Source: Amycolatopsis sp. EV170708-02-1
GTDB taxonomy: Bacteria > Actinomycetota > Actinomycetes > Mycobacteriales > Pseudonocardiaceae
Reading direction: 5' to 3'
Assembly (NCBI RefSeq): GCF_022479115.1
Contig: NZ_CP092497.1
Location: 5,518,001 to 5,582,000, forward strand
DNA length: 64,000 nt
Positions 1 through 8,829 of this stretch are shown here, piece after piece; position 1 is the stretch's first letter; every line of letters begins with the position of its first letter. A program made the position numbers and the translations under genes. The notes under the pieces are model-generated. The model was given only the letters and a program-made list of their open reading frames with translations, made no database searches and had not been told where the DNA came from.

Positions 1-857
1 ATGAACGGCAGCGACGCCAGGAAACCGGACTTGATGTAGTCCATTTCCCGGTACTCGACGAGATACGTCGGGAACCAGGTGAGGAAGAACCAGAGCGTCG
101 AGGTCAGGCAGAACTGTCCGAAGTAGATCCCCCACAGCTTCCGGCTGCCCAGCACGGTCGCCAGATCCGTCCGCGAGATCCGCGCCCGCTCCGGCCGCTC
201 ACGCGGAAGATCCACCAGGCCGCCGCCGGAGCGGATCAGCTCCACCTCCGCCTCGTTGGCCCGCGAGTCGCGCGGTTCCCGGTACTTCGCGTACCAGAGC
301 ACGGCCCAGAGGATGCCGACCAGGCCGGTGGCGATGAACACCCAGTGCCACGAAAGCACGGTCTGCAGCCAGGACAGCACGGGCGTCAGCAGCGCGAGGC
401 CGATGAACTGGCCCGAGGTGTAGAAGCCGATCGCCGTGGCGCGTTCGCGTTCCGGGAACCAGACGGTCGCGATCTTGCTGTTGATCGGATAGGCGGGCGC
501 CTCGAAGACGCCGACCATCAGCCGCAACGCGATCAGCGCCACGAACCCGCCGATGATCCCCATGAAGAACGTCGCCAGCGACCACAGGATCAGGCAGGCC
601 GGATAGAGCAGCCTCGGCGGGATCTTGTCGACCAGCCAGCCGCCGGGCAGCTGCAACGCGGCATAGGTCCAGCCGAAGGCCGACAGGAGGATGCCTTGTT
701 CCGCCTTGGACAGGTCGAGTTCGCCGGCGATCGCGGGCATCGCGATCGAAAGGTTCGAGCGGTCGAGATAGTTGATGACGACGGTGACGAACAGCATCAC
801 CGCGATCAGCACCCGGAACCGGGTCGGGCGCACGGCACCCTGGACGGTCGTGGTCAT
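1..857 (-). CDS. MFS transporter, ACS family (probable D-galactonate importer), partial
   Basis: Major facilitator protein whose C-terminal half runs off the left edge (about 285 codons present). The N-terminus carries the ACS-family signature NYLDRSNLSIAMP in the first helix and a run of hydrophobic helices, so it is an inner-membrane proton symporter of the DgoT/ExuT/GudP type for sugar acids. It is the last gene of the dgoK-dgoA-dgoD operon, which points to galactonate as substrate (inference from context). ATG at 857 was chosen; an in-frame ATG at 869 overlaps the dgoD stop and would couple translation, so the start is uncertain by four codons. Confidence 0.85.
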   Translation of the reverse strand, partial: MTTTVQGAVRPTRFRVLIAVMLFVTVVINYLDRSNLSIAMPAIAGELDLSKAEQGILLSAFGWTYAALQLPGGWLVDKIPPRLLYPACLILWSLATFFMGIIGGFVALIALRLMVGVFEAPAYPINSKIATVWFPERERATAIGFYTSGQFIGLALLTPVLSWLQTVLSWHWVFIATGLVGILWAVLWYAKYREPRDSRANEAEVELIRSGGGLVDLPRERPERARISRTDLATVLGSRKLWGIYFGQFCLTSTLWFFLTWFPTYLVEYREMDYIKSGFLASLPF

Positions 858-862
858 CGCGC

Positions 863-2011
863 TCACCATTCCGCGAACGAGCCGTCGGCGTGCCGCCACA
901 CCGGATTCCGCCAGCGATGGCCCTCGGCCGCCCGTTCGGCGACGTACTCCTCGTTGATCTCGATGCCCAGCCCCGGCCCGCGAGGGATGACGACCTGGCC
1001 TTCGTCGTAGGCGAACACCGACGGATCCGCCAGATAATCCAGCAGATCGTTGCTCGTGTTGTAGTGGATGCCGAGGCTCTGCTCCTGGATCGTCGCGTTG
1101 TAGCAGCCCGCGTCGATCTGCAGGCAGGCCGCCAGCGCGATCGGGCCGAGCGGACAATGAAGCGCCAAGCCGACGTCGTACGCCTCGGCCATGTGCGCGA
1201 TCTTGCGCGCTTCGGTGATGCCGCCGCAGTGCGACGGGTCCGGCTGGATGATGTCGACGGCGCCCGACGCCAGCACGGTCTTGAAATCCCATCGCGAGAA
1301 CAGCCGCTCGCCGAGCGCGATCGGGATCGGCGAGTTGCGGAGGACGTCGGCGAACCCGTCGACGTGTTCGGAAAGCACCGGCTCCTCGACGAACATCAGC
1401 CGGTACGGCTCCAGTTCGCGCAGCAGGACCTTGGCCATCGGCTTGTGCACGCGGCCGTGGAAGTCCACCCCGATGCCGATGTTCGGGCCGACGGCCTGCC
1501 GCACGGCGTCCACATTGGCCACACAGCGGTCGACCTTGTCCCAGGTGTCCAGATAGGACAGTTCCTCGGTCCCGTTCATCTTCACCGCGCTGAACCCGCG
1601 GTCCACCACCTCGCGCGCGGCACGGGCGGTCTCGGCGGGACGGTCGCCGCCGATCCACGAGTACACCTTGATCGACTCGCGCACCCGGCCGCCGAGCAGT
1701 TCGTGCACCGGGACGCCGAGCGCCTTGCCCTTGATATCCCACAGGGCCTGGTCGATCCCGGCCAGCGCGCTCATGTGGAGACCGCCGCCACGGTAGAACC
1801 CGCCGCGATACAGGACGGTCCACAGATCCTCGATCTGCGAGGGATCTTTGCCGATCAGATAGTCGGAAAGCTCCTCGACGGTCGCGGCCACCGAAGCGGC
1901 CCGGCCCTCCAGGACCGGTTCGCCCCAGCCGGTGACGCCCTCGTCCGTTTCGATCTTCAGGAACGACCAGCGCGGCGGCACCTGATATGTCGTCATTGAC
2001 ACGATCTTCAT
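863..2011 (-). CDS. dgoD: D-galactonate dehydratase (enolase superfamily)
   Basis: Converts D-galactonate to 2-dehydro-3-deoxy-D-galactonate in the cytoplasm, first step of the De Ley-Doudoroff pathway. The 382-aa length equals the E. coli enzyme. Expected magnesium ligands are D183 (VDFHG), E209 (FVEEP) and E235 (LGERLF); acid/base histidines are H185 and H285 (ALHCPLGP). N-terminal capping domain about 1-115, TIM-barrel about 130-340, and the typical C-terminal WRNP-WRH-AEW tail. ATG at 2011 was chosen over longer in-frame starts because a GGAAAAGAACC ribosome site precedes it and MKI is the usual N-terminus. It lies 10 bp after dgoA in one operon. Confidence 0.96.
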   Translation of the reverse strand: MKIVSMTTYQVPPRWSFLKIETDEGVTGWGEPVLEGRAASVAATVEELSDYLIGKDPSQIEDLWTVLYRGGFYRGGGLHMSALAGIDQALWDIKGKALGVPVHELLGGRVRESIKVYSWIGGDRPAETARAAREVVDRGFSAVKMNGTEELSYLDTWDKVDRCVANVDAVRQAVGPNIGIGVDFHGRVHKPMAKVLLRELEPYRLMFVEEPVLSEHVDGFADVLRNSPIPIALGERLFSRWDFKTVLASGAVDIIQPDPSHCGGITEARKIAHMAEAYDVGLALHCPLGPIALAACLQIDAGCYNATIQEQSLGIHYNTSNDLLDYLADPSVFAYDEGQVVIPRGPGLGIEINEEYVAERAAEGHRWRNPVWRHADGSFAEW

Positions 2012-2021
2012 GGTTCTTTTC

Positions 2022-2618
2022 CTATTCCTGGTGCCAGATCTCGGAAAGTGCGCGGGCACGGACGCCGACCACGTCCGCGGTGTCACCCGGCCGGTAGAGG
2101 CAGGAACCCAGCCCCGCCCCGGCCGCCCCGGCGGCGGCCCAGGCCGCCAGGTTCGTTTCGTCGACCCCGCCGACCGGCAGCAGTCCGACCTCGCGCGGCA
2201 GCACGGCGCGCCACGCCTTCATGCCCCCGATCCCGACCGAGCCGGCGGGGAACAGCTTGAGATACCGGGCGCCCGCGGCCAGCGCGGCGAAGGCCTCGGT
2301 CGGCGTCGCGACGCCGGGGTACGGCGTCATCCCTTCGGCCACGGCGGCGGAGATCACCGCGGGATCGGTGTTGGGTGCCACGATCAGCCGCGCCCCGGCC
2401 TCCCGCGCCCGGCCGACGTCTTCGGTGGTGAGCACGGTGCCCGCGCCGATCTCGCACCGGTCCCCGAACGCGTCGGCGAGCAAACGGACGCTTTCGAACG
2501 GTTCCGGCGAGTTCAGTGGCACCTCGATGGCGGGGAATCCCGCCTCGACGAGCGCCCGGCCGACGCCGACGACCTCGGCCGGGGTCACCCCGCGCAGGAT
2601 CGCGATCAGTCCGGTCAC
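2022..2618 (-). CDS. dgoA: 2-dehydro-3-deoxy-6-phosphogalactonate aldolase
   Basis: Class I aldolase of the KDPG/KDPGal family that splits 2-dehydro-3-deoxy-6-phosphogalactonate to pyruvate and glyceraldehyde 3-phosphate. About 198 aa, near the usual 205. Visible motifs: LIAILRG near the N-terminus, the glutamate in AIEVPLNSP, GAGTVLT, and the Schiff-base lysine in YLKLFPA. The GTG at 2618 overlaps the dgoK stop (GTGA), so the two are translationally coupled; longer in-frame starts would run into dgoK. Chosen as KDPGal rather than KDPG aldolase from its dgoK and dgoD neighbours. Confidence 0.93.
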   Translation of the reverse strand: MTGLIAILRGVTPAEVVGVGRALVEAGFPAIEVPLNSPEPFESVRLLADAFGDRCEIGAGTVLTTEDVGRAREAGARLIVAPNTDPAVISAAVAEGMTPYPGVATPTEAFAALAAGARYLKLFPAGSVGIGGMKAWRAVLPREVGLLPVGGVDETNLAAWAAAGAAGAGLGSCLYRPGDTADVVGVRARALSEIWHQE

Positions 2619-3595
2619 GGTTTCAGTCTCCTCATCAGACGGTCTTCGAGCAGTCCGGCGGCCGTCGCGATCCGCCACAGCCCTCGGGCGGTGACCTCTT
2701 CGGACAGCACGATGGCCTCCACTCCCCGTTCGGCGAGGGCGGCGGCATAACGACGGCAGAGTTCATCCGCACCGCACAGCACCACGCGGGTGTCGGTGTC
2801 CCGCAACAGATGCGAGACCTCGTCGGCGATCAGGACGCCGGACAAATACTCGGGCAGCGACGCCGGGTCCAGCACGCCGTCGAGCACGAGCGGGCGAGCG
2901 CCGAACGCCTCGGTGGCGAGCCCGCGCGAACGTCGTCCCGCGGCGAGGCCCCGCGAGAAGGCCGTGTCGTCGGCGACCGGGTCGGCGGCCGTGCGGGCGA
3001 GGATGCCGTGTGTGATCAGCAATCCGTAGAGTTCGCCGGTCATCGCGGTGGTGAAGCCGGTGACGAGCCCGTCCTCGACGCGGACCCATTTGCTGTGCGT
3101 ACCGGGAAGCACCACGGTGAGCGGTCCGCCGGGGTCGCCGAGCGCTTCGAGCACACCGACCAGTTGTGTCTCCTCGCCGCGGATCACGTCGCCGGGATAC
3201 TCACCGGACGGGATCCGCAGCCCCGGCACGAGATGGAGCACGCCGTCGCGATGGGACACGGGGACGAGCGAGGGGAAGCCGAGCCCGGCCGGGACGGTGC
3301 GGTAGCCGGAGTCGGCCCAGCCCTGCGCGCTGCCCACCATGCCGGCGGCGAGGGCGGGAACCCCGGGGAACGCGGTGAGCCAGTCTCCACAGGTCTTCCG
3401 GAAGGCGGACTCGTAGGCGGCCGCCCTGGCTCGCGGGTCGTGGGGGTCCACGTCCTCGGTGGTGGTCAGCAGTCCACGCCCGGCGTTGCGGGCGGCCAGG
3501 ATCTCGCCGTCCCCGCCGAGCAGCCAGGCACGCTGACCGGAGGTTCCCCAGTCGAGCGCGAGCAAGGCGGGTTCGGTGTCGGTCACGAGCGACAT
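2615..3595 (-). CDS. dgoK: 2-dehydro-3-deoxygalactonokinase
   Basis: ATP-dependent sugar-acid kinase of the DgoK family (ASKHA fold) that phosphorylates 2-dehydro-3-deoxygalactonate. The 326-aa protein has the phosphate-1 motif ALDWGTSGQRAWLL at the N-terminus and the DgoK-specific VVLPGTHSKWV segment near the middle. First gene of the dgoK-dgoA-dgoD-MFS operon, transcribed divergently from the IclR regulator with only 55 bp between them. Confidence 0.95.
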   Translation of the reverse strand: MSLVTDTEPALLALDWGTSGQRAWLLGGDGEILAARNAGRGLLTTTEDVDPHDPRARAAAYESAFRKTCGDWLTAFPGVPALAAGMVGSAQGWADSGYRTVPAGLGFPSLVPVSHRDGVLHLVPGLRIPSGEYPGDVIRGEETQLVGVLEALGDPGGPLTVVLPGTHSKWVRVEDGLVTGFTTAMTGELYGLLITHGILARTAADPVADDTAFSRGLAAGRRSRGLATEAFGARPLVLDGVLDPASLPEYLSGVLIADEVSHLLRDTDTRVVLCGADELCRRYAAALAERGVEAIVLSEEVTARGLWRIATAAGLLEDRLMRRLKP

Positions 3596-3650
3596 CGTGC
3601 GGGCGCGTTCCCGATAATGCGATCGTCGTCCCTATATGTAGGATTCCACC
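3596..3650. promoter_or_regulatory. Divergent dgo / IclR promoter region
   Basis: The 55 bp between dgoK and the IclR gene must hold both promoters and the operator. CCTATATGTAGG (3631-3642) is a near-palindrome and is AT-rich for this genome, so it is the best candidate IclR site and overlaps a possible -10 for either direction. Assignment is by position only. Confidence 0.4.
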
Positions 3651-4412
3651 ATGTCCGACACGGCACCGCCCGGCACCCAGACCCTCGCCCGCGGCCTCGC
3701 GCTGATCCGCGCGGTCGCCGGCGGCGCGACCGACCTCCGCGGCCTGGTCGAGGACACGGGCCTGGGCCGCAGCACCGCGCACCGGCTGGTCCAGCTGCTC
3801 GTCAGCGAGGGTTATCTGCGCAGCGGACGGGACGGCTACGCCCTCGGGCCCACCTTGATCGAGCTGGGTTTCCAGGCCCTGCACGGCAGCCCGCTCCCGG
3901 TGGTCGCCCGGCCCGTGCTGGAGGAGCTGGCGGAGCAGTTGCGCGACACGGTGCACCTGGCCGTCCGCGACGGGGATTCGGTGCTGTACCTGGACAAGCT
4001 GCCCGGCTCGCGGGGCGCGGAGATGCGCTCCCGGATCGGGCACCGGATGCCGCTGACCCGCACCGGCGTCGGCATGGCGCTGCTGCTGGACTCCGCGCCG
4101 GAATGGCGGGAGCTCTATCTGGCCGAGACGCCCGCGGAACCCGGCAGGGTGCGCCCGGAGGACCTCGACGCGTTCCTGGCGCGCATGCGCGAGTACGCGG
4201 AGTCAGGTGTGGCGATGGACCTGGAGGACAACGAACCGGGTATCCGCTGTGTCGCGGCGCCGATCCGGGACGCCACCGGCGCCATCGCCGGGGCCATCAG
4301 CGTTTCGGCGACGAGGCCGTACATGCCCGCCGCCCGGATGCGCGGCCTGAACCGGGTCGTCGGCCGCGCGGCACGGCAGGTCTCCGCCGGCCTCGGCCAC
4401 CGCGAGCCCTGA
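3651..4412 (+). CDS. IclR-family transcriptional regulator of galactonate genes
   Basis: 253-aa regulator with an N-terminal winged helix-turn-helix (about residues 10-65, containing LGRSTAHRLVQLL) and a C-terminal IclR effector-binding domain (about 80-250, with the conserved DLEDNEPGIRCVAAPI segment). Divergent from dgoK, it is the likely galactonate-responsive repressor or activator of the operon; in many bacteria this role is played by a GntR (DgoR), so the IclR choice is a lineage variation. It ends 2 bp before the convergent TetR gene. Confidence 0.9.
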   Translation: MSDTAPPGTQTLARGLALIRAVAGGATDLRGLVEDTGLGRSTAHRLVQLLVSEGYLRSGRDGYALGPTLIELGFQALHGSPLPVVARPVLEELAEQLRDTVHLAVRDGDSVLYLDKLPGSRGAEMRSRIGHRMPLTRTGVGMALLLDSAPEWRELYLAETPAEPGRVRPEDLDAFLARMREYAESGVAMDLEDNEPGIRCVAAPIRDATGAIAGAISVSATRPYMPAARMRGLNRVVGRAARQVSAGLGHREP

Positions 4413-4414
4413 CG

Positions 4415-5056
4415 TCAGTCTCGTAGCTCCACCAAGGGAACGAGGAACCGCTTCGCCACTGCGGCGAGCTGCTCGTCGTCGTCGACGTCGACCACCTGGC
4501 TGGGGATCACCAGGAACGAGGTCGAGACCCGCACCATCAGCTCGGCCGCGAGATCGACATCCAGTTTCCGGGAGACGTTGCCCGCCGCCTGCTCCTGCTT
4601 GAGCTGGCCCGCGACGAAGGCACGGACGGTGGCGAGGGTGCGGCCGCCGTCGCCGATCATGGACGCCATGAGGAGATCCGGCTCGACGTCGAGCAACCCG
4701 CCGATCAGCGGATTGCCGCGGATCGCCCGCAGCGAGCTCACGAAACCCAGCACCACGCGTTCGGCGACGGTGCCCGCCTGCTCGATGTCGGCGAGGAACC
4801 GGTCGAAGTACCGCCGGAACTCCCGCCGGACCACCTGCTCGACCAGGACGTCCTTACCGGGGAACCGCCGGTAGACGGTGATCCGGGAAACCCCGGCGCG
4901 CCGGGCGACATCCTCCATTGTGGACCGTTGGATGCCGGTCTTGGCGAACTGGGTGTACGCCGCGTCGAGGATCCGCGTCCGCGTCTCGTCCGTCTCGTCG
5001 ACCCGCTCGACGGCGTCCGAGTACGCCAGCTCCAGCAAGGACTCCGACGGTTCCAT
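4415..5056 (-). CDS. TetR-family regulator, probable LcpR (rubber oxygenase regulator)
   Basis: 213-aa TetR protein: HTH at about residues 25-70 (STMEDVARRAGVSRITVYRRF) followed by an all-helical ligand domain. Divergent from the first lcp gene, with a split inverted repeat between them. TetR proteins named LcpR regulate lcp genes in rubber-degrading actinomycetes, so the role is inferred from position. ATG 5056 was chosen because GGAGG lies 5 nt upstream; a GTG at 5062 is also in frame. Confidence 0.85.
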   Translation of the reverse strand: MEPSESLLELAYSDAVERVDETDETRTRILDAAYTQFAKTGIQRSTMEDVARRAGVSRITVYRRFPGKDVLVEQVVRREFRRYFDRFLADIEQAGTVAERVVLGFVSSLRAIRGNPLIGGLLDVEPDLLMASMIGDGGRTLATVRAFVAGQLKQEQAAGNVSRKLDVDLAAELMVRVSTSFLVIPSQVVDVDDDEQLAAVAKRFLVPLVELRD

Positions 5057-5126
5057 GGCCACCTCCGCACCCGATTGTGCCTTGCGGTCAGGCCTTGTGG
5101 AGTCCAGGGCCGCCGTGCTCTCATGG

Positions 5127-5161
5127 TGATACGCAGGTTCGCAGCGTGTTTCATCGTATCA
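5127..5161. promoter_or_regulatory. TetR-type split operator upstream of lcp1 (copy 1)
   Basis: TGATACG (5127-5133) and CGTATCA (5155-5161) form an exact inverted repeat with a 35-bp outer span, in the divergent tetR-lcp1 spacer. A degenerate inner half-site, GTGTTTCA, sits next to the right arm. The same arms at the same spacing recur at 7552-7586, which argues for one shared regulator. Confidence 0.6.
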
Positions 5162-5195
5162 GAGCTCGGCCGACTCGACGCGGAGGAACGGCGAC

Positions 5196-6415
5196 ATGGA
5201 CGAACACGGCAGGCGTGGCGTTTTGAAGGCCGGAGGGGCACTCGGCGCGCTCGGCGCGTTGAGCATCGCGACTCCCGCACAGGCGATGCCATGGACGTGG
5301 TCCGCCACGGGTTCGGTGGCGGGCACCGGAACGGGAGCCGATCCGCGCTGGGTCTGGGATCCGGAGGCCGACACCCTGGTCGCCTCGCTGATCCTCCGGG
5401 GCGACGTGCCGAAGGTGAACGCGCTTTTGCGCACCTGGAAGAAGAACGGCCAGCCGCTCCCGGACGAACTGCCATCGGATCTGCGCGACTTCATGGAGCG
5501 GGCCCGGCGGCTGCCGTCCTGGGCCGATCAGCGCAAACTGGCCACCGCGTACGAGTTCAACGAGAAGCGCGGCCTGTATCTCGGCGTCCTCTACGGTTTC
5601 GCCAGCGGCATGATGAGCACGGTCATCCCCAAGGAGGCACGCGCGGTCTACTACTCGAAGGGCGGCGCGGACATGAAGGACCGCATCTCGAAGACCGCCA
5701 AACTCGGCTACGACATCGGCACCCGCAACGCCTACGCCCCGACGGCGAAATGATCGTGACGTGCGTGAAGACCCGGCTCGTGCACGCGGCCGTGCGTCAT
5801 CTCCTGCCCCAGTCGCCGTATTGGGACGCGGTCGCCGACGAACAGATCCCGATCAGCCAGGCCGACATGATGGTCACCTGGCACAGTCTTCCCACGACCG
5901 TGATGCAGAAGCTGACCGCCTGGAAGGTCCCCATCCCGGCGCACGAGTCGGAGGCGTTCCTGCATTCGTGGCAACTCGGCGGGCATATGCTCGGCATCGC
6001 GGACGAATATCTTCCGGCGTCGTGGGCCGAGGCGGACGCGCAGGCCGCCCAGGTGCTGACCCCGATCCTGGCGGCCACACCGGAAGGCATCAAGCTGGCC
6101 GACATCCTGCTCGGCCTGGGTTCGTCCGTCGACGCCGGCGTCCTCAGCAAGCCCATCCTCGGCGCGTTCACCCGGTTCCTGCTCGGCGACCGGATCGCGG
6201 ACTGGCTGAAGATCCCGCGCGAGCCGATCTGGGACCCGCTTCTCCGCACGGCGTGGGGTCCTTTCGTCGCCGTGCGGGAGGGACTGCTGCCCTTCCCGAC
6301 GGCGCCGCAGGTCTATTGGCTGTTCGACGAGTTCCTTCGCAAGGCCGCTTTGCTGTTCCTGTCCGAACTACGGCCGATCAGCATCGAGATCCCCGACGCC
6401 AACCGGCCGTCCTGA
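5196..6415 (+). pseudogene. Latex-clearing protein (rubber oxygenase) copy 1, frameshifted
   Basis: Homologue of Lcp, a secreted b-type haem enzyme (DUF2236 family) that cleaves poly(cis-1,4-isoprene). A Tat signal (GRRGVLKAGGALGALG) starts the protein. The reading frame stops at 5753, but the rest of the protein continues in another frame to 6415. One base is missing at the C run 5737-5740; adding a C gives a 406-aa protein collinear with the intact copy at 10493. Conserved Lcp residues are all present: E of IPKEA, R and KT of DRISKT before the break, and the axial haem His of LVHAAVR after it. Either a recent pseudogene or an assembly error. A good ribosome site (GGAGGAAC) precedes ATG 5196. 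Confidence 0.85.
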
Positions 6416-6421
6416 CAGTGT

Positions 6422-7525
6422 TCAGAGGCCGTAGGTCTTGCCGATGATGTCGCGCTGGATCTCGCTGGTTCCACCGTACACAGTGGACACCAGCGTGGCC
6501 CGCACATGCCGCTGCATGTCGAATTCCATCGCGTGGCCGTAGCCGCCCATCATCTGCATGCCTTCCAGCGCGACCTTTTTCGCCGTCTCGGTCACCTTGA
6601 GCTTCGCCATCGACGCTTCCCTGGGCAGCAGCCGCTCGGGGTCTTCGTCGACGAGCTCCGCGACGCGATAGACCAGCAGGCGGCAGCACTCGATCTCCGT
6701 CGCCAGATCGGCGAGCCGATGCCGGATGGCCTGGAAGGTCCCGATCGGCTTGCCGAACTGACGGCGCTCGCGGACGTAGGCGAGCGTGTCGTCGAAGGCG
6801 CGCTGAGCGGTTCCCAGCATTCCGGCGGCGAGGATCAGCCGCTCCAGGTTCAGCCCCGCCATCAGCTGCCGCCAGCCCTCCCCCACCTTGCCGACCACGG
6901 CGTCCGCGGGCAGCACGCAATCGGTGAAGTACAGGTCGTTGACGTCGCTCCCACCCAACGTCTCGATGCCCTTGATCGTCAGCCCGGCACTGTCGGCGGG
7001 CACGTGGAACATCGTGAGGCCGTCGTGTTTGCCGCCCTCGGACGACGTCCTGGCCACGAGCAGGATCGTGGTCGCGATATGCGCGTTGGAGCACCACGTC
7101 TTCTGGCCGTTGATCACCCAGCCGCCGTCACGGCGTTCGGCCCGGCAGGTCAGCGCGCCGACGTCCGACCCCGCTTCGGGTTCGGACATCGCGATCGACG
7201 CGACCTCGCCTTCCGCGACCCCACCGATGACGAGCTTCTTCTGTTCGGGCGAGCCGAACCTGCGGTACGCCTCGGCGACGATGATCGACGTGGTGAAGCC
7301 GCCGATCGGCGCCATCCCGCGCGCGGTCTGTTCCAGGAAGACACAGATGTCGACCATGCCGCCGTCCGCCCCGCCGAACTCGGCGGGCAGCCCGGCGCCG
7401 ATCCAGCCCAGCCCGGCCATCTTGCGATAGAGCTCGTCGTCGTGGGCTTCCCGGGCGCCACCTTCGCGGCGGCACAGCTCCGCCACGGACGCGGCGAATT
7501 CGTTCTGCTCGGAGGTGAGTCGCAT
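6422..7525 (-). CDS. Acyl-CoA dehydrogenase
   Basis: 367-aa FAD enzyme of the acyl-CoA dehydrogenase family: N-terminal helical domain (1-115), beta domain (about 118-215, with IAMSEPEAGSDVGAL binding FAD), and C-terminal helical domain. At the usual catalytic Glu position (YEGT) the sequence reads YGGTSEIQR, so the base must be elsewhere or the activity differs. Convergent with lcp1 and preceded by the same operator, so it probably beta-oxidises isoprenoid acyl-CoAs from rubber cleavage (inference). ATG 7525 follows GGGAGAAGAA; the longer frame upstream lacks support. Confidence 0.88.
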   Translation of the reverse strand: MRLTSEQNEFAASVAELCRREGGAREAHDDELYRKMAGLGWIGAGLPAEFGGADGGMVDICVFLEQTARGMAPIGGFTTSIIVAEAYRRFGSPEQKKLVIGGVAEGEVASIAMSEPEAGSDVGALTCRAERRDGGWVINGQKTWCSNAHIATTILLVARTSSEGGKHDGLTMFHVPADSAGLTIKGIETLGGSDVNDLYFTDCVLPADAVVGKVGEGWRQLMAGLNLERLILAAGMLGTAQRAFDDTLAYVRERRQFGKPIGTFQAIRHRLADLATEIECCRLLVYRVAELVDEDPERLLPREASMAKLKVTETAKKVALEGMQMMGGYGHAMEFDMQRHVRATLVSTVYGGTSEIQRDIIGKTYGL

Positions 7526-7551
7526 TTTCTTCTCCCGTCGAACCGCCCAGA

Positions 7552-7586
7552 TGATACGCAGTAGCAGATCGCGTATCACCGTATCA
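7552..7586. promoter_or_regulatory. TetR-type split operator upstream of acyl-CoA dehydrogenase (copy 2)
   Basis: TGATACG (7552-7558), CGTATCA (7572-7578) and a second CGTATCA (7580-7586). The outer arms span 35 bp exactly as in the lcp1 promoter, and the first ten bases, TGATACGCAG, are identical in both copies. It lies 27 bp upstream of the dehydrogenase start, a suitable place for a repressor. Confidence 0.6.
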
Positions 7587-7592
7587 ACGGCG

Positions 7593-8756
7593 TCAAACCC
7601 CCAAGGCGCCGACGAGCAAGGCGCTGACGGCGTCACGGTTGACGGGGACGTCCTCCCAGCGCAGTCTCCGTCCCGCTTCGACCACCACCCCGAAGCCGGC
7701 GTGCACGAGCACCCTCGCCTGACGCTGGTCGAGCTCCGGCCGCGCCGACCGCAAATGCCGCTCCCAGACGGCGATGTGTTCGCGCTGCGCGCCGACCAAC
7801 GGACGACGCAGGGCCGAGGGCAGGCCCGCGAGTTCGGCGTTGGCGACGCTGGTGAGCGCGGTGTGCTCGAAGCTGTAGGCCACATAGGTCCGCGCCAGCG
7901 CGAGCAGCGCGTCGGCCGGGTCGTCGACGCCGTGCAGGTTCCGCTCCACCGCCTCGGCCAGGATTCCCGCGGCCTGCAGACAGGCGGCGGCGAGGATGTC
8001 GGCCTTGCCGGGGAAATACCGGTAGAGCGCGGACGGCACCAGCCCGACGGCTTCGGCGATCCGGCCGTTCGTGACGTTGGCGAACCCGTCCCGTTCGAAC
8101 AGCGGGATGGCCGCCGCGATGATCTCCGACCGCCGGGTGCGCGGCTCCGGGCTGGACGGCAACTCGACGGCGTGCGTGCCCGCGACGCCCGTCGCCGGAT
8201 CGGTCGCGACCACGCGCAGGGCGGCCTCGACCAGCACCTCTTCGACCCGGCGCTGGGCGATCGAGGTGCGGTGCATCGTGATCGAGCCGATCACGCCGAG
8301 GGCGGCCACCGCCCGCAGGCCCTCGTCGGGGAGCGGGTATTCGCGCCGCACCGCCTCGGCCACCCGGTCCACGACCTGCCCGAACTTCACCGCGAGCGAG
8401 TGCCGGTCCTCACGTTCGAGATACCGGGATTCCCAGCGGTACAGGCCACTCGACGCGCGATGGACGACCGTGCCCTGGGTGACGGCGGCGAGCACGTCCG
8501 CCAGCGGCGCGCCGGGCGCCACCTCGTCGAGCGTGGCGGCGAGCCGGTCCGCCATGACGTTCGCGCACGCGGCGAACAACGCGTACTTGTTCGGGAAATG
8601 CCGGTACAGGGCCGCCGCGGTGATGCCGACGTCGGCGGCGATCTCCTCCATCGACGCCGCGTGATAGCCGTGCTCGCTGAAGATCCGCCCGGCCGCGTCG
8701 ACGATCTGCTGCTTGCGGTTGCGGGGCCGGGCGGCCGTGCGCGGGGACAGGACCAT
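7593..8756 (-). CDS. Tandem double-TetR regulator
   Basis: About 387 aa made of two complete TetR modules in one chain. The first HTH is near residues 15-60 (SMEEIAADVGITAAALYRHF), the second near 205-250 (VTNGRIAEAVGLVPSALYRYF), each followed by a helical ligand domain. Upstream of the acyl-CoA dehydrogenase on the same strand and divergent from the acyl-CoA ligase, it probably senses an acyl-CoA or fatty acid. A fused pair would act as a pseudo-dimer. ATG 8756 was preferred; a TTG at 8768 is also possible. Confidence 0.85.
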   Translation of the reverse strand: MVLSPRTAARPRNRKQQIVDAAGRIFSEHGYHAASMEEIAADVGITAAALYRHFPNKYALFAACANVMADRLAATLDEVAPGAPLADVLAAVTQGTVVHRASSGLYRWESRYLEREDRHSLAVKFGQVVDRVAEAVRREYPLPDEGLRAVAALGVIGSITMHRTSIAQRRVEEVLVEAALRVVATDPATGVAGTHAVELPSSPEPRTRRSEIIAAAIPLFERDGFANVTNGRIAEAVGLVPSALYRYFPGKADILAAACLQAAGILAEAVERNLHGVDDPADALLALARTYVAYSFEHTALTSVANAELAGLPSALRRPLVGAQREHIAVWERHLRSARPELDQRQARVLVHAGFGVVVEAGRRLRWEDVPVNRDAVSALLVGALGV

Positions 8757-8829
8757 GCGGGAAGTCAACCACGAACCGGATCACCCCCAGGGGAAACTGC
8801 CGCGCAGGTCGGCGCCGCGATGTGATTTT

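Noticed and set aside
2022..2678. Longer N-terminus for dgoA (start at 2678)
   Set aside because: The extra 20 residues lie within dgoK's coding sequence and are hydrophilic low-complexity; the GTG at 2618 overlapping the dgoK stop fits the family start.
5737..5753. Programmed frameshift in lcp1
   Set aside because: No slippery heptamer or downstream stimulatory structure is evident, and the same kind of loss occurs in unrelated genes, so mutation or sequencing error is simpler.
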